DNA of 64,000 bases from the NCBI GenBank assembly GCA_021648845.1, contig JAKJHY010000021.1, positions 36,682 through 100,681 of the forward strand. The letters are read 5' to 3'. A program made the translations under genes and the position numbers. A model generated the notes under the pieces. It was not told the origin of the DNA. It searched no databases and saw only the letters and a program-made list of their open reading frames with translations. Of the stretch, positions 16,423 through 24,019 are shown one piece after another. The DNA comes from Mycobacterium sp. MBM. Its GTDB lineage: Bacteria > Actinomycetota > Actinomycetes > Mycobacteriales > Mycobacteriaceae. Each line of letters opens with the position of its first letter. Positions within the stretch are counted from its first letter, which is position 1.

Positions 16423-18012
16423 TCAGGCCCGATTGTTGATCGGGGTGAACCGCTCGAGCTGGACGGGGGAGTGGTCGGGGCGCGGAAGTTGTACCGGCAC
16501 ACCGTCGATGACACGGGTGACCAGACCGGTCTCGCGGTCGAAGTTCAGCGTGCCGTGCTGGAAGTTCTGCTTGATCCACAGCGGTTCACCGATCTCGGTG
16601 CTGGTCGGCAACCCCAGGGCGCCTCGCTCGAATCCCAGTGTGCCCCAGGCCTCGTAGATGGCGCCGGTGAGCGGTTGGGCGCCGGTCTCCGGTGACCAGT
16701 ACATGGCACCGCGGTCGAAGGTGACATATCGGGTGGCACCGAGACCGGATGCTTCCGGTGAGGTCGGCATGCCCAGCGGTCCGTTCTCGCTGCCCAAGGC
16801 CTGCCATTTGGTGAAGATGGCCCCGCCGCGCAGGGTGTCGACCAGATCCTGCGGTCCCGGAGGCTGATTGAACCGTGCGGCGATATCGCGCAGCAGATCC
16901 ATCTGCGCGTAGGCGGCGTCACCCGGGCAGTCGGTGTTGCCGACATCGCGGTGGGTGAAGATGTTGGGCAGTGTCGGTGTGGCGCCGCGGGGGAACAGGG
17001 TGAAGCTGCCACCTGCAGAGGTCAGGGCGACGGTACCGCGCGGGTCGACGTGGTCGAGGCCGAGCCGCCAGCCCAGCAGCCTTCCGGTGGTGCGCAATTG
17101 GATGGGGGTCGGGGGGACGTCGTTGAAATCGCCGAGCATCGCCACACCCCAGGTGTCGGTGTTGAACCCGCCGGTGTGCGCGCCCTGCACGGCCCGGCTC
17201 ATGCCGCCGGCGCGACCCTCGAAGACTTGTCCGTACTTGTCGACCATCGCGTTGTAGGCGATATCGCACCAGCCCAGCGTGCGTGCGTGGTACTCGTAGA
17301 TCGACCGGATGATGGCGGGCGAGTCCTGTGGTGTGTAGTCGTTGCTGCCGGCGGTGTGGTGCACGACGGCCGCGCGAACGCCCCGGTCGTAGATGGGGGC
17401 TCCGCACTTCATCGATTCGTTGGCACCCCATTGGGCGCGGGTGATGATCTGCGGCGCCTGGCCGGGCACGGTCGCGGCGGTGGGCGGCGGGAATTGAACG
17501 TCGACCGGCGCCTCGGGTGGGCTGATGAGTACGGCGTTGACGTTTTGCGGCAGCGGCTGTTCGACATTGGCCGGGATGTAGCCCAATTCGGCGTCGGGCT
17601 TGACTGCGGCGGGCGGGGGGGCCGGGGCGCGGGTGACTGCGATCTGCACGGTGTTGGTGCGTCCGACGAAGACCGGTTCGGTGCCGTGGGTGGCGGGTTG
17701 ATCGGGTCCGACGCCCTCGAGGGATTCGGCGTCATACCAGGGTCCCCAGCTGCCGTCGGCGCGCTGGGCGCGGATGCGGGCGGTGGTCCCGTCCAGATGG
17801 TCGGCGGTAAGAGCGACCATGGAGAACGGGGTGTCCTGGTGGATCTCGCGGATCGTCTCGCCGCCGCCGAGTTCGGTCAGCGGCTGTTGGGTGATGACGG
17901 TCTCGGCCGGTGCGTCGTCAGCGGGGAGGCCGCTGATCGCCCACGGCAGGATCGCGACGGTGCCCAGCACTGCAGACAGCAGCAAGGAGGGTGCAGGGCG
18001 ACGACGTGGCAC
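16423..18012 (-). CDS. Secreted N-acetylmuramoyl-L-alanine amidase with LGFP repeats, Rv3811-like
   Basis: A 529-residue exported protein. A signal peptide (RRR then SLLLSAVLGTVAILPWAI) is followed by a linker region and a type-2 amidase / PGRP domain (about 175-370) with zinc ligands in VVHHTAGSNDY and THRDVGNTDCPGD. The C-terminal part has LGFP-type repeats (ENGPLGMPTS, ERGALGLPTS), which anchor proteins to the mycolyl layer in corynebacteria and mycobacteria. It should cleave the stem-peptide amide of peptidoglycan. The start is GTG. It lies just downstream of erp in the same direction, with a strong hairpin between them. Confidence 0.93.
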   Translation of the reverse strand: MPRRRPAPSLLLSAVLGTVAILPWAISGLPADDAPAETVITQQPLTELGGGETIREIHQDTPFSMVALTADHLDGTTARIRAQRADGSWGPWYDAESLEGVGPDQPATHGTEPVFVGRTNTVQIAVTRAPAPPPAAVKPDAELGYIPANVEQPLPQNVNAVLISPPEAPVDVQFPPPTAATVPGQAPQIITRAQWGANESMKCGAPIYDRGVRAAVVHHTAGSNDYTPQDSPAIIRSIYEYHARTLGWCDIAYNAMVDKYGQVFEGRAGGMSRAVQGAHTGGFNTDTWGVAMLGDFNDVPPTPIQLRTTGRLLGWRLGLDHVDPRGTVALTSAGGSFTLFPRGATPTLPNIFTHRDVGNTDCPGDAAYAQMDLLRDIAARFNQPPGPQDLVDTLRGGAIFTKWQALGSENGPLGMPTSPEASGLGATRYVTFDRGAMYWSPETGAQPLTGAIYEAWGTLGFERGALGLPTSTEIGEPLWIKQNFQHGTLNFDRETGLVTRVIDGVPVQLPRPDHSPVQLERFTPINNRA

Positions 18013-18105
18013 GAGCCGATGTTACGTATGTGCTTGTTGTTACTGGTGTTGCGACACGGGCGGAAGGTGCCAAAGTTTCACAAAATCGGCGGCCTGCGCA
18101 CCTGT

Positions 18106-18146
18106 AACGGCACCGCAGAGCCGACGTTGGCTTCTGCGGTGCCGTT
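18106..18146 (-). terminator. Strong hairpin downstream of erp
   Basis: A perfect 14-base inverted repeat (AACGGCACCGCAGA at 18106-18119, complement at 18133-18146) with a 13-base loop begins 20 bases after the erp stop. There is no U-run after it, as is usual for mycobacterial intrinsic terminators. It would end or attenuate erp transcription before the amidase gene. Position and stem strength support the call; activity is inferred. Confidence 0.7.
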
Positions 18147-18165
18147 GGGTGACAGGACTATCGGG

Positions 18166-19182
18166 TCAGGCTCCGGCTCCCGAGGCCGCCGCCGCGGCGG
18201 CTCCGGTGGCGGCCTCGGCCGCTCCCAGGCCGGCTTCGGCTGCGCCCGCTGCTGCGGGTGCGGCCGCTGCCGCGGGTGCGGCAGCCGGTGCGGCACTCTT
18301 GACCGCGGACATGATCGCCGGCATCACCATGCCCTTGAGCAGGTCGATCGCCTGGCCGGCGCCGAGTTGTTCGGCGGCGCTGTTGATGGTGCCCAGCAAG
18401 CCGCCGCCTCCGGTGGCGGCCGGCATGGCCAGCGACGGGTCGGCGCCCAGGATCGGGTAGGTGCCCGCCATCGGATCCAGGCCGATCGGCGCGGCGATCG
18501 GGACCTCGCCGGGGAATCCGGTGCCCAGGCCGGGGTCGGTCAGGCCGGGGGTCAGACCGGCCAGGCCCGGATCGGTCAGCGAGCCCGGCGACAAGGAGGC
18601 CGGCGATAGCGAGGGCCCCGCCGCGCCCACCGGCGGAATGCTCAATCCGGGTGTCGTCAGCTCCGGGGTGCTCAGCCCCGGGGCGGTCAGGCCGGGGGTG
18701 GTGAGCTCGGGTGTCGTCAGGCCGGGCGTGGTGAGCCCCGGTGTCGTCAAACCCGGCGTGGTGAGCTCTGGGCTCGTCAGTCCCGGTGTGGTCAGGCCCG
18801 GCGAGGTCAGGCCCGGCGAGGTCAGGCCCGGCGAGGTCAGGCCCGGTGTGGTCAGGCCCGGCGAGGTCAGACTCGGCGAGGTCAGACTCGGCGAGGTCAG
18901 GCCAGGGGAGACCAGGGTGGGGCTGGCCGCCGGCGAACCGGTGAGCAGTCCGGTGGGCATCGGCGGCATGTTGACGCCGAACTGTGACAGCCCCTGCGAG
19001 AGCGCATTGAGCAGTTCGCCGGGCAGATCGGTGATCATGGCGGCGTGGACGAATTCGCGATGCTGGGGCTCGTTGGCCTGCGACATCTCGGAAACGGCGG
19101 CAATGGCGACTGGACTTGCAACGGCCAGGGCGGCGACTGCGCTCATGGCTGTCGAGAGCTTGCGTCGACGTCGGTTCGGCAC
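18166..19182 (-). CDS. erp: Exported repetitive protein Erp (PirG)
   Basis: A 338-residue surface protein specific to mycobacteria and linked to virulence and envelope integrity. An N-terminal signal sequence (RRRRKLSTAMSAVAALAVAS...) is followed by a conserved domain (about 40-88), a central array of 18 PGLTS-like pentapeptides, and a Gly/Ala-rich C-terminus with a hydrophobic end (AIDLLKGMVMPAIMSAVKSA). Domain order equals that of M. tuberculosis Rv3810, as does the position divergent from glf. The repeat number varies between species; the array here is longer than the roughly dozen copies I recall for M. tuberculosis. Confidence 0.93.
   Translation of the reverse strand: MPNRRRRKLSTAMSAVAALAVASPVAIAAVSEMSQANEPQHREFVHAAMITDLPGELLNALSQGLSQFGVNMPPMPTGLLTGSPAASPTLVSPGLTSPSLTSPSLTSPGLTTPGLTSPGLTSPGLTSPGLTTPGLTSPELTTPGLTTPGLTTPGLTTPELTTPGLTAPGLSTPELTTPGLSIPPVGAAGPSLSPASLSPGSLTDPGLAGLTPGLTDPGLGTGFPGEVPIAAPIGLDPMAGTYPILGADPSLAMPAATGGGGLLGTINSAAEQLGAGQAIDLLKGMVMPAIMSAVKSAAPAAAPAAAAAPAAAGAAEAGLGAAEAATGAAAAAASGAGA
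18646..18915 (-). repeat. Tandem 15-base repeats encoding 18 PGLTS-type pentapeptides in erp
   Basis: Residues 90-179 of Erp are 18 consecutive five-residue units of the form L-T-(S/T)-P-(G/S/E), for example LTSPG and LTTPG. At DNA level several neighbouring 15-base units are identical (three in a row around 18790-18845), which shows recent slippage or unequal exchange. The array is in frame throughout, so copy-number change alters only the length of the exposed stalk. Confidence 0.92.
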
Positions 19183-19304
19183 GGAAGTCTCCTCAATACA
19201 TGGACTACGTGTTTTCGGGGGTCTTGCTGAAATGGCGTCGCCAGATTGCGGTTCTCGTGCCTGGGTTTACCGCCGTCTGCCAACGTGTTTGATGGTACTG
19301 GTGT

Positions 19305-19316
19305 GACACATGTGTC
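19305..19316. promoter_or_regulatory. Perfect 12-base palindrome in the erp-glf intergenic region
   Basis: GACACATGTGTC is fully self-complementary. It lies 123 bases upstream of erp and 103 bases upstream of glf in a 236-base divergent promoter region. The flanking sequence contains GTGTGACACA and a further GTGACG, similar to the GTGACA half-sites upstream of serS. It is a candidate operator for either gene; the binding protein is unknown. The rest of the intergenic region holds no other feature I can name. Confidence 0.4.
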
Positions 19317-19418
19317 TAGAGTGACGATGCGGAATCGTGAGCTAATTGCGACCTGCCGTCGGCGGGCCACCTCACTCGTTTCGAGCGGGCAGGCCTCGGT
19401 CGGATACCCTTGCTGCCG

Positions 19419-20630
19419 ATGTCCGCTGAATCTCATCGCGCAGATCTGCTTGTCGTCGGCTCCGGATTCTTCGGCCTGACGATCGCCGAGCGCGTGGCCA
19501 ATGACCTGGGCAAGCGCGTGCTCGTCGTGGAACGCCGCTCCCATATAGGAGGTAACGCCTACTCCGAACCCGAGCCGGAGACCGGTATCGAGGTACACCG
19601 CTACGGCGCCCACCTGTTCCACACCTCCAACCAGCGGGTCTGGGATTACGTTCGGCGATTCACCGAGTTCACCGGTTACCAGCACCGGGTCTTCGCGCTG
19701 CACGGCGGTCAGGCCTACCAGTTCCCGATGGGGCTGGGGTTGGTGTCACAGTTCTTCGGGCGGTACTTCACCCCGGACGAGGCGCGGGCGCTGATCGCCG
19801 AGCAGGCCAGCGAAATCGACACCGCGCAGGCGCGCAACCTCGAAGAAAAGGCGATCTCGCTGATCGGACGACCGCTCTACGAGGCCTTCGTCAAGCACTA
19901 CACGGCCAAGCAGTGGCAGACCGACCCGACAGAGCTGCCCGCGGCCGTCATCAGCCGGCTGCCGGTGCGCTACACCTTTGACAACCGGTACTTCAACGAC
20001 ACCTATGAGGGTCTGCCGGTGCACGGCTATACCGCGTGGCTGCAGAACATGGCCGACCACGACAATATCGAGGTCCGCCTCGACACCGACTGGTTTGCCG
20101 TGCGCGATGAGCTGCGGGCGGCCAACCCGGATGCCCCGGTGGTCTACACCGGACCGTTGGACCGCTATTTCGACTATGTCGACGGACGGCTGGGGTGGCG
20201 GACGCTGGACTTCGAGACCGAGGTGCTCAGCGATTGCGGGGACTTTCAAGGCACCCCCGTGATGAACTACAACGATCCGGACGTGCCGTTCACCCGCATC
20301 CACGAGTTCCGGCATTTCCATCCCGAACGCGCCTACCCGACCGACAAGACGGTCATCATGCGGGAGTACTCCCGCTTCGCCGATGCCGATGACGAGCCGT
20401 ACTACCCGATCAACACCGACGCCGACCGCGCGCTGCTGGCCGGGTACCGGGACCGGGCCAAGGCCGAGACCGCCGCTGCCAAGGTGCTCTTCGGTGGCCG
20501 CCTCGGCACCTACCAGTACCTCGATATGCACATGGCAATCGCCAGTGCGCTGAACATGTACGACAACATCCTGGCGCCGCATCTGCGTGACGGTGCGGCC
20601 CTGACTGTCCAAGACGAAGGCAACTCATGA
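19419..20630 (+). CDS. glf: UDP-galactopyranose mutase
   Basis: A 403-residue FAD enzyme that converts UDP-galactopyranose to UDP-galactofuranose, the donor for galactan. The dinucleotide-binding motif VVGSGFFGLTIAERVA is at the N-terminus, followed by VVERRSHIGGNAY. Conserved active-site stretches of bacterial mutases are present (RYGAHLFHTSN, KHYTAKQW, RLPVRYTFDNRYFND). The enzyme is cytoplasmic and needs reduced flavin. The ATG at 19419 gives a length equal to the family norm. Its stop overlaps the glfT2 start (ATGA), so the galactan donor and polymerase are made from one message. Confidence 0.98.
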   Translation: MSAESHRADLLVVGSGFFGLTIAERVANDLGKRVLVVERRSHIGGNAYSEPEPETGIEVHRYGAHLFHTSNQRVWDYVRRFTEFTGYQHRVFALHGGQAYQFPMGLGLVSQFFGRYFTPDEARALIAEQASEIDTAQARNLEEKAISLIGRPLYEAFVKHYTAKQWQTDPTELPAAVISRLPVRYTFDNRYFNDTYEGLPVHGYTAWLQNMADHDNIEVRLDTDWFAVRDELRAANPDAPVVYTGPLDRYFDYVDGRLGWRTLDFETEVLSDCGDFQGTPVMNYNDPDVPFTRIHEFRHFHPERAYPTDKTVIMREYSRFADADDEPYYPINTDADRALLAGYRDRAKAETAAAKVLFGGRLGTYQYLDMHMAIASALNMYDNILAPHLRDGAALTVQDEGNS

Positions 20631-22582
20631 GCGACATCCCGTCCGGAGCACTCGACTCGACGGAGTCCAAAGCGGTGAGCCTGCTGTCGCGGGTCATCCT
20701 GCCGCGCCCCGGTGAACCACTCGACGTGCGCAAGCTCTACATCGAGGAATCCAGCACCAATGCCCGCCGGGCGCACGCCCCGACCCGCACGTCGCTGGAG
20801 ATCGGCGCCGAATCGGAGGTGTCGTTCGCCACCTACTTCAACGCTTTCCCGGCCAGTTACTGGCGACGCTGGTCGATCCTGGAGTCAGTGGTGCTGCGGG
20901 TGGAACTGACCGGCACCGCGCGGGTGGACCTGTACCGCTCCAAGGCCACCGGAGCCCGGATCACCGTCGGCGGCACCGAGGCCGTCGGAGGCGAGGACGG
21001 CGGGCCAGGCGTCGTCGAGTTCGAGGTCGACCTCGCCCCGTTCGAGGACGGTGGCTGGATATGGTTCGACATCACCACCGACACGACCGTGACAGTGCGC
21101 AGCGCGGGCTGGTACGCGCCGGTCGCCGCACCGGGCCGCGCCGACGTGGCCCTCGGCATCCCGACCTTCAACCGACCGTCGGACTGCGTGAACGCGCTGG
21201 CCGCCCTGACCGCCGACCCGCTGGTCGATGCGGTGATCAGCGCGGTCATCGTGTCCGACCAGGGCACCAGTAAGGCCAAGGATCATCCGGGCTTCGCCGC
21301 GGCAGCGGCGGCGCTGGGCGACCGGCTGTCGATCCACAACCAGCCCAACCTGGGCGGCTCCGGTGGATACAGCCGGGTGATGTACGAGGCGCTCAAACAC
21401 ACCGACTGTGAACAGATTCTGTTCATGGACGACGATATCCGCATCGAGCCGGATTCCATCCTGCGCGCGCTGGCATTCAGCAGGTTCGCCAAAAAGCCGA
21501 CGCTCGTCGGTGGCCAGATGCTCAACCTGCAGGAACCCTCGCACCTACACGTGATGGGTGAGATGGTCGACTCCGAGAACTTCATGTGGACCGGTGCCGT
21601 CAACACCGAATACGATCACAACTTCGCCAAGTACCCGCTCAACGACGAAGAGCACGAGCGCAGTCGGCTGCTGCACCGTCGCATCGACGTCGACTACAAC
21701 GGCTGGTGGATGTGCATGATCCCGCGGCAGGTCGCCGAGGAGCTGGGTCAACCGCTGCCGCTGTTCATCAAGTGGGACGACTCCGAATACGGACTGCGGG
21801 CCGGTGAACACGGCTATCCGACGGTGACCCTGCCCGGTGCGGCGATCTGGCACATGGCCTGGAGCGACAAGGATGACGCCATCGACTGGCAGGCCTACTT
21901 CCACCTGCGCAACAGGTTGGTCGTCGCGGCGCTGCACTGGGACGGGAAGATCAGCGGACTGATCGCCAGTCACCTCAAAGCGACGCTCAAACACCTTTTG
22001 TGCCTTGAATATTCGACCGTCGCGATCCAGAACAAGGCGATGGACGACTTCCTCGCCGGCCCCGACCACATCTTCTCCATCCTGGAGTCCGCGCTGCCGG
22101 AGGTGCGCAAGATGCGCTCCCAGTTCCCGGATGCGGTGGTGCTGGAGAGCGCGTCGGCACTGCCCGCGCCGTCGGACAAGCGCTGGCGCAGGAAGGTCAA
22201 CATTCCGACCAATGTGCTGTCCATCTCGGTTCGACTGATCCGCGGTGTGCTGCATCAGCTTTCCGCTCATGACCCGGTGCACCATGTTAGGCCGCAGATC
22301 AACGTCGCGACCCAAGACGCCCGCTGGTTCTCGCTGTGCAATGTCGACGGTGTGACCGTCACGACGGCCGACGGCCGCGGTGTGGTCTACCGCCAGCGTG
22401 ACCGCGCGAAGATGTTCGAATTGTTGCGGGAGTCCTTGGCCCGGCAGGTGCAGCTGGGTCGAAAGTTCAACAAGATGCGCAAGGTGTACCGCAAGGCACT
22501 GCCGCAACTGACCAGCACCGAGCGCTGGGAAGCCGTGCTGGAACCGGCGGGCTCGGTGCCACCGGCTCTGGAAAAGGCCTGA
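20627..22582 (+). CDS. glfT2: Galactofuranosyltransferase GlfT2
   Basis: A 651-residue GT2-family processive enzyme that builds most of the galactan chain with alternating beta-1,5 and beta-1,6 Galf units from UDP-Galf on the inner membrane face. An N-terminal beta-sandwich domain (about 1-160) precedes the GT-A domain, with metal-binding MDDDIRIEPD near residue 270, the WDDSEYG catalytic segment near 385 and the HMAWSDKDD motif near 410. The C-terminal helical region fits the tetramerisation part. It is slightly longer than the 637 residues of Rv3808c. Confidence 0.97.
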   Translation: MSDIPSGALDSTESKAVSLLSRVILPRPGEPLDVRKLYIEESSTNARRAHAPTRTSLEIGAESEVSFATYFNAFPASYWRRWSILESVVLRVELTGTARVDLYRSKATGARITVGGTEAVGGEDGGPGVVEFEVDLAPFEDGGWIWFDITTDTTVTVRSAGWYAPVAAPGRADVALGIPTFNRPSDCVNALAALTADPLVDAVISAVIVSDQGTSKAKDHPGFAAAAAALGDRLSIHNQPNLGGSGGYSRVMYEALKHTDCEQILFMDDDIRIEPDSILRALAFSRFAKKPTLVGGQMLNLQEPSHLHVMGEMVDSENFMWTGAVNTEYDHNFAKYPLNDEEHERSRLLHRRIDVDYNGWWMCMIPRQVAEELGQPLPLFIKWDDSEYGLRAGEHGYPTVTLPGAAIWHMAWSDKDDAIDWQAYFHLRNRLVVAALHWDGKISGLIASHLKATLKHLLCLEYSTVAIQNKAMDDFLAGPDHIFSILESALPEVRKMRSQFPDAVVLESASALPAPSDKRWRRKVNIPTNVLSISVRLIRGVLHQLSAHDPVHHVRPQINVATQDARWFSLCNVDGVTVTTADGRGVVYRQRDRAKMFELLRESLARQVQLGRKFNKMRKVYRKALPQLTSTERWEAVLEPAGSVPPALEKA

Positions 22583-22583
22583 C

Positions 22584-23105
22584 GTGGCAACGGATTTGGC
22601 GCCCGAAGAGACGGCGCTGGTGTTGGTGCAGGCCACGCTGGCCGGCCGCCCCGGTGTGCTGGCGACCGCGCGCACGCTGTCGCACTTCGGTGAGCACAGC
22701 GCCGGCTGGGTCGGTGTGGCCGCGATCGGTGCCGTCGTGGCACCCCGGCAGCGCCGGCAGTGGCTGGCCGTCGGCGCCGGGGCGTTCCTGGCGCATGCGG
22801 CCGCCGTGGTGATCAAACGGATCGTCAAACGACAGCGTCCGCACCATCCGGCGATCGCGGTGAACGTCGGCACGCCCAGCCGGCTGAGCTTCCCGTCGGC
22901 GCATGCGACATCGACGACCGCTGCCGCCATATTGCTGGTGCGGGTCACAGGCACCCGGCTGCCCTTGCTGTTGATCCCGGTGATGGCGCTGTCCCGCCTG
23001 GTGCTCGGAGTGCACTACCCGACCGATGTGCTGACCGGTGTCGCGGTCGGCGCGGCGGTCGCCAAGACCGTCGGCGCAGCCACTCAGAAAGAGGCAGTCC
23101 TGTGA
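22584..23105 (+). CDS. PAP2 family membrane phosphatase, Rv3807c-like
   Basis: A 173-residue polytopic protein with the three-part lipid-phosphatase signature: KRIVKRQRP, FPSAHATST, and SRLVLGVHYPTD. Several hydrophobic segments surround the motifs. In the decaprenyl-phosphoryl-arabinose pathway a phosphatase must remove the 5-phosphate from decaprenyl-phosphoryl-5-phosphoribose between UbiA and DprE1, and this gene next to ubiA is the usual candidate; this assignment is inferred from context. It starts with GTG one base after glfT2 ends and overlaps ubiA by four bases. Confidence 0.9.
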   Translation: MATDLAPEETALVLVQATLAGRPGVLATARTLSHFGEHSAGWVGVAAIGAVVAPRQRRQWLAVGAGAFLAHAAAVVIKRIVKRQRPHHPAIAVNVGTPSRLSFPSAHATSTTAAAILLVRVTGTRLPLLLIPVMALSRLVLGVHYPTDVLTGVAVGAAVAKTVGAATQKEAVL

Positions 23106-24019
23106 GTGAAGAGCCCGTGGCCACCGCAGGCCCGCCGAAGAGCCTCGCCGCCGGAATCGTCAAGGCACTGCGGCCGCGGCAGTGGGTGAAGAACGTCCTG
23201 GTCTTCGCCGCGCCGGTGGCGGCGCTCGGGGATGACCGTTACGTCTACGATATCCGCGAAGTACTGGTCAAGGTGCTGATCGCGTTCGTGGTGTTCAGCT
23301 TGGCGGCGTCCTCGGTCTACCTGGTCAACGATGCGCGTGATGTCGAGGCCGACCGCGCGCACCCCACCAAGCGATTCCGGCCGATCGCCGCCGGGGTGGT
23401 GCCGGAGTCGCTGGCCTACACCATGGCCGTGCTGTTGGGCGTTGCCGCACTGGTCATCTCGTGGACGGTGTCACCGAACCTTGCCGCGGTGATCGCCATC
23501 TACATCGCCATCCAGTTGGCCTACTGTTTCGGTCTCAAACACCAGCCCGTCATCGACATCTGCATCGTGTCCTCGGGCTTCTTGATCCGTGCCATCGCCG
23601 GTGGTGTCGCCGCCGGTGTGCCGCTGTCGCAGTGGTTCCTGCTGACCATGGCGTTCGGTTCGTTGTTCATGGCGGCCGGTAAGCGCTATGCCGAGCTGCA
23701 GCTCGCCGAGCGCACCGGCGCCAAGATCCGCAAGTCACTGGAGAGCTACACCAGTTCCTATCTGCGGTTCGTCTGGACGCTGTCGGCCACCGCGCTGGTG
23801 CTCTGTTATGGCCTGTGGGCCTTCGAGCGCGACGGCTCACACGGTTCGTGGTTCGCCATCTCGATGATCCCGTTCACCGTCGCGATCCTGCGGTACGCGG
23901 TGGACGTCGACGGCGGGCATGCCGGGGAACCAGAGGAGATCGCGCTGGGGGACCGCGTGCTGCAGCTGCTCGCGGTGGCTTGGATCGGGACCGTCTGTGC
24001 GGCTGCAATCCTCAGTTGA
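23102..24019 (+). CDS. ubiA: Decaprenyl-phosphate phosphoribosyltransferase (UbiA-type)
   Basis: A 305-residue integral membrane prenyltransferase of the UbiA superfamily. It moves 5-phosphoribose from PRPP to decaprenyl phosphate, the first committed step to decaprenyl-phospho-arabinose. The first Asp-rich motif is NDARDVEADRAHPTKR; the second lies around YCFGLKHQPVIDICI, in the atypical form I recall for Rv3806c. About nine membrane spans are visible. The start is GTG, overlapping the PAP2 stop, and the 3' end overlaps the aftB start by 23 bases. Confidence 0.96.
   Translation: MSEEPVATAGPPKSLAAGIVKALRPRQWVKNVLVFAAPVAALGDDRYVYDIREVLVKVLIAFVVFSLAASSVYLVNDARDVEADRAHPTKRFRPIAAGVVPESLAYTMAVLLGVAALVISWTVSPNLAAVIAIYIAIQLAYCFGLKHQPVIDICIVSSGFLIRAIAGGVAAGVPLSQWFLLTMAFGSLFMAAGKRYAELQLAERTGAKIRKSLESYTSSYLRFVWTLSATALVLCYGLWAFERDGSHGSWFAISMIPFTVAILRYAVDVDGGHAGEPEEIALGDRVLQLLAVAWIGTVCAAAILS

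Noticed and set aside
18646..18915. CRISPR-like appearance of the regular short repeats
   Set aside because: The units are contiguous 15-base coding repeats without unique spacers and lie inside the erp reading frame.
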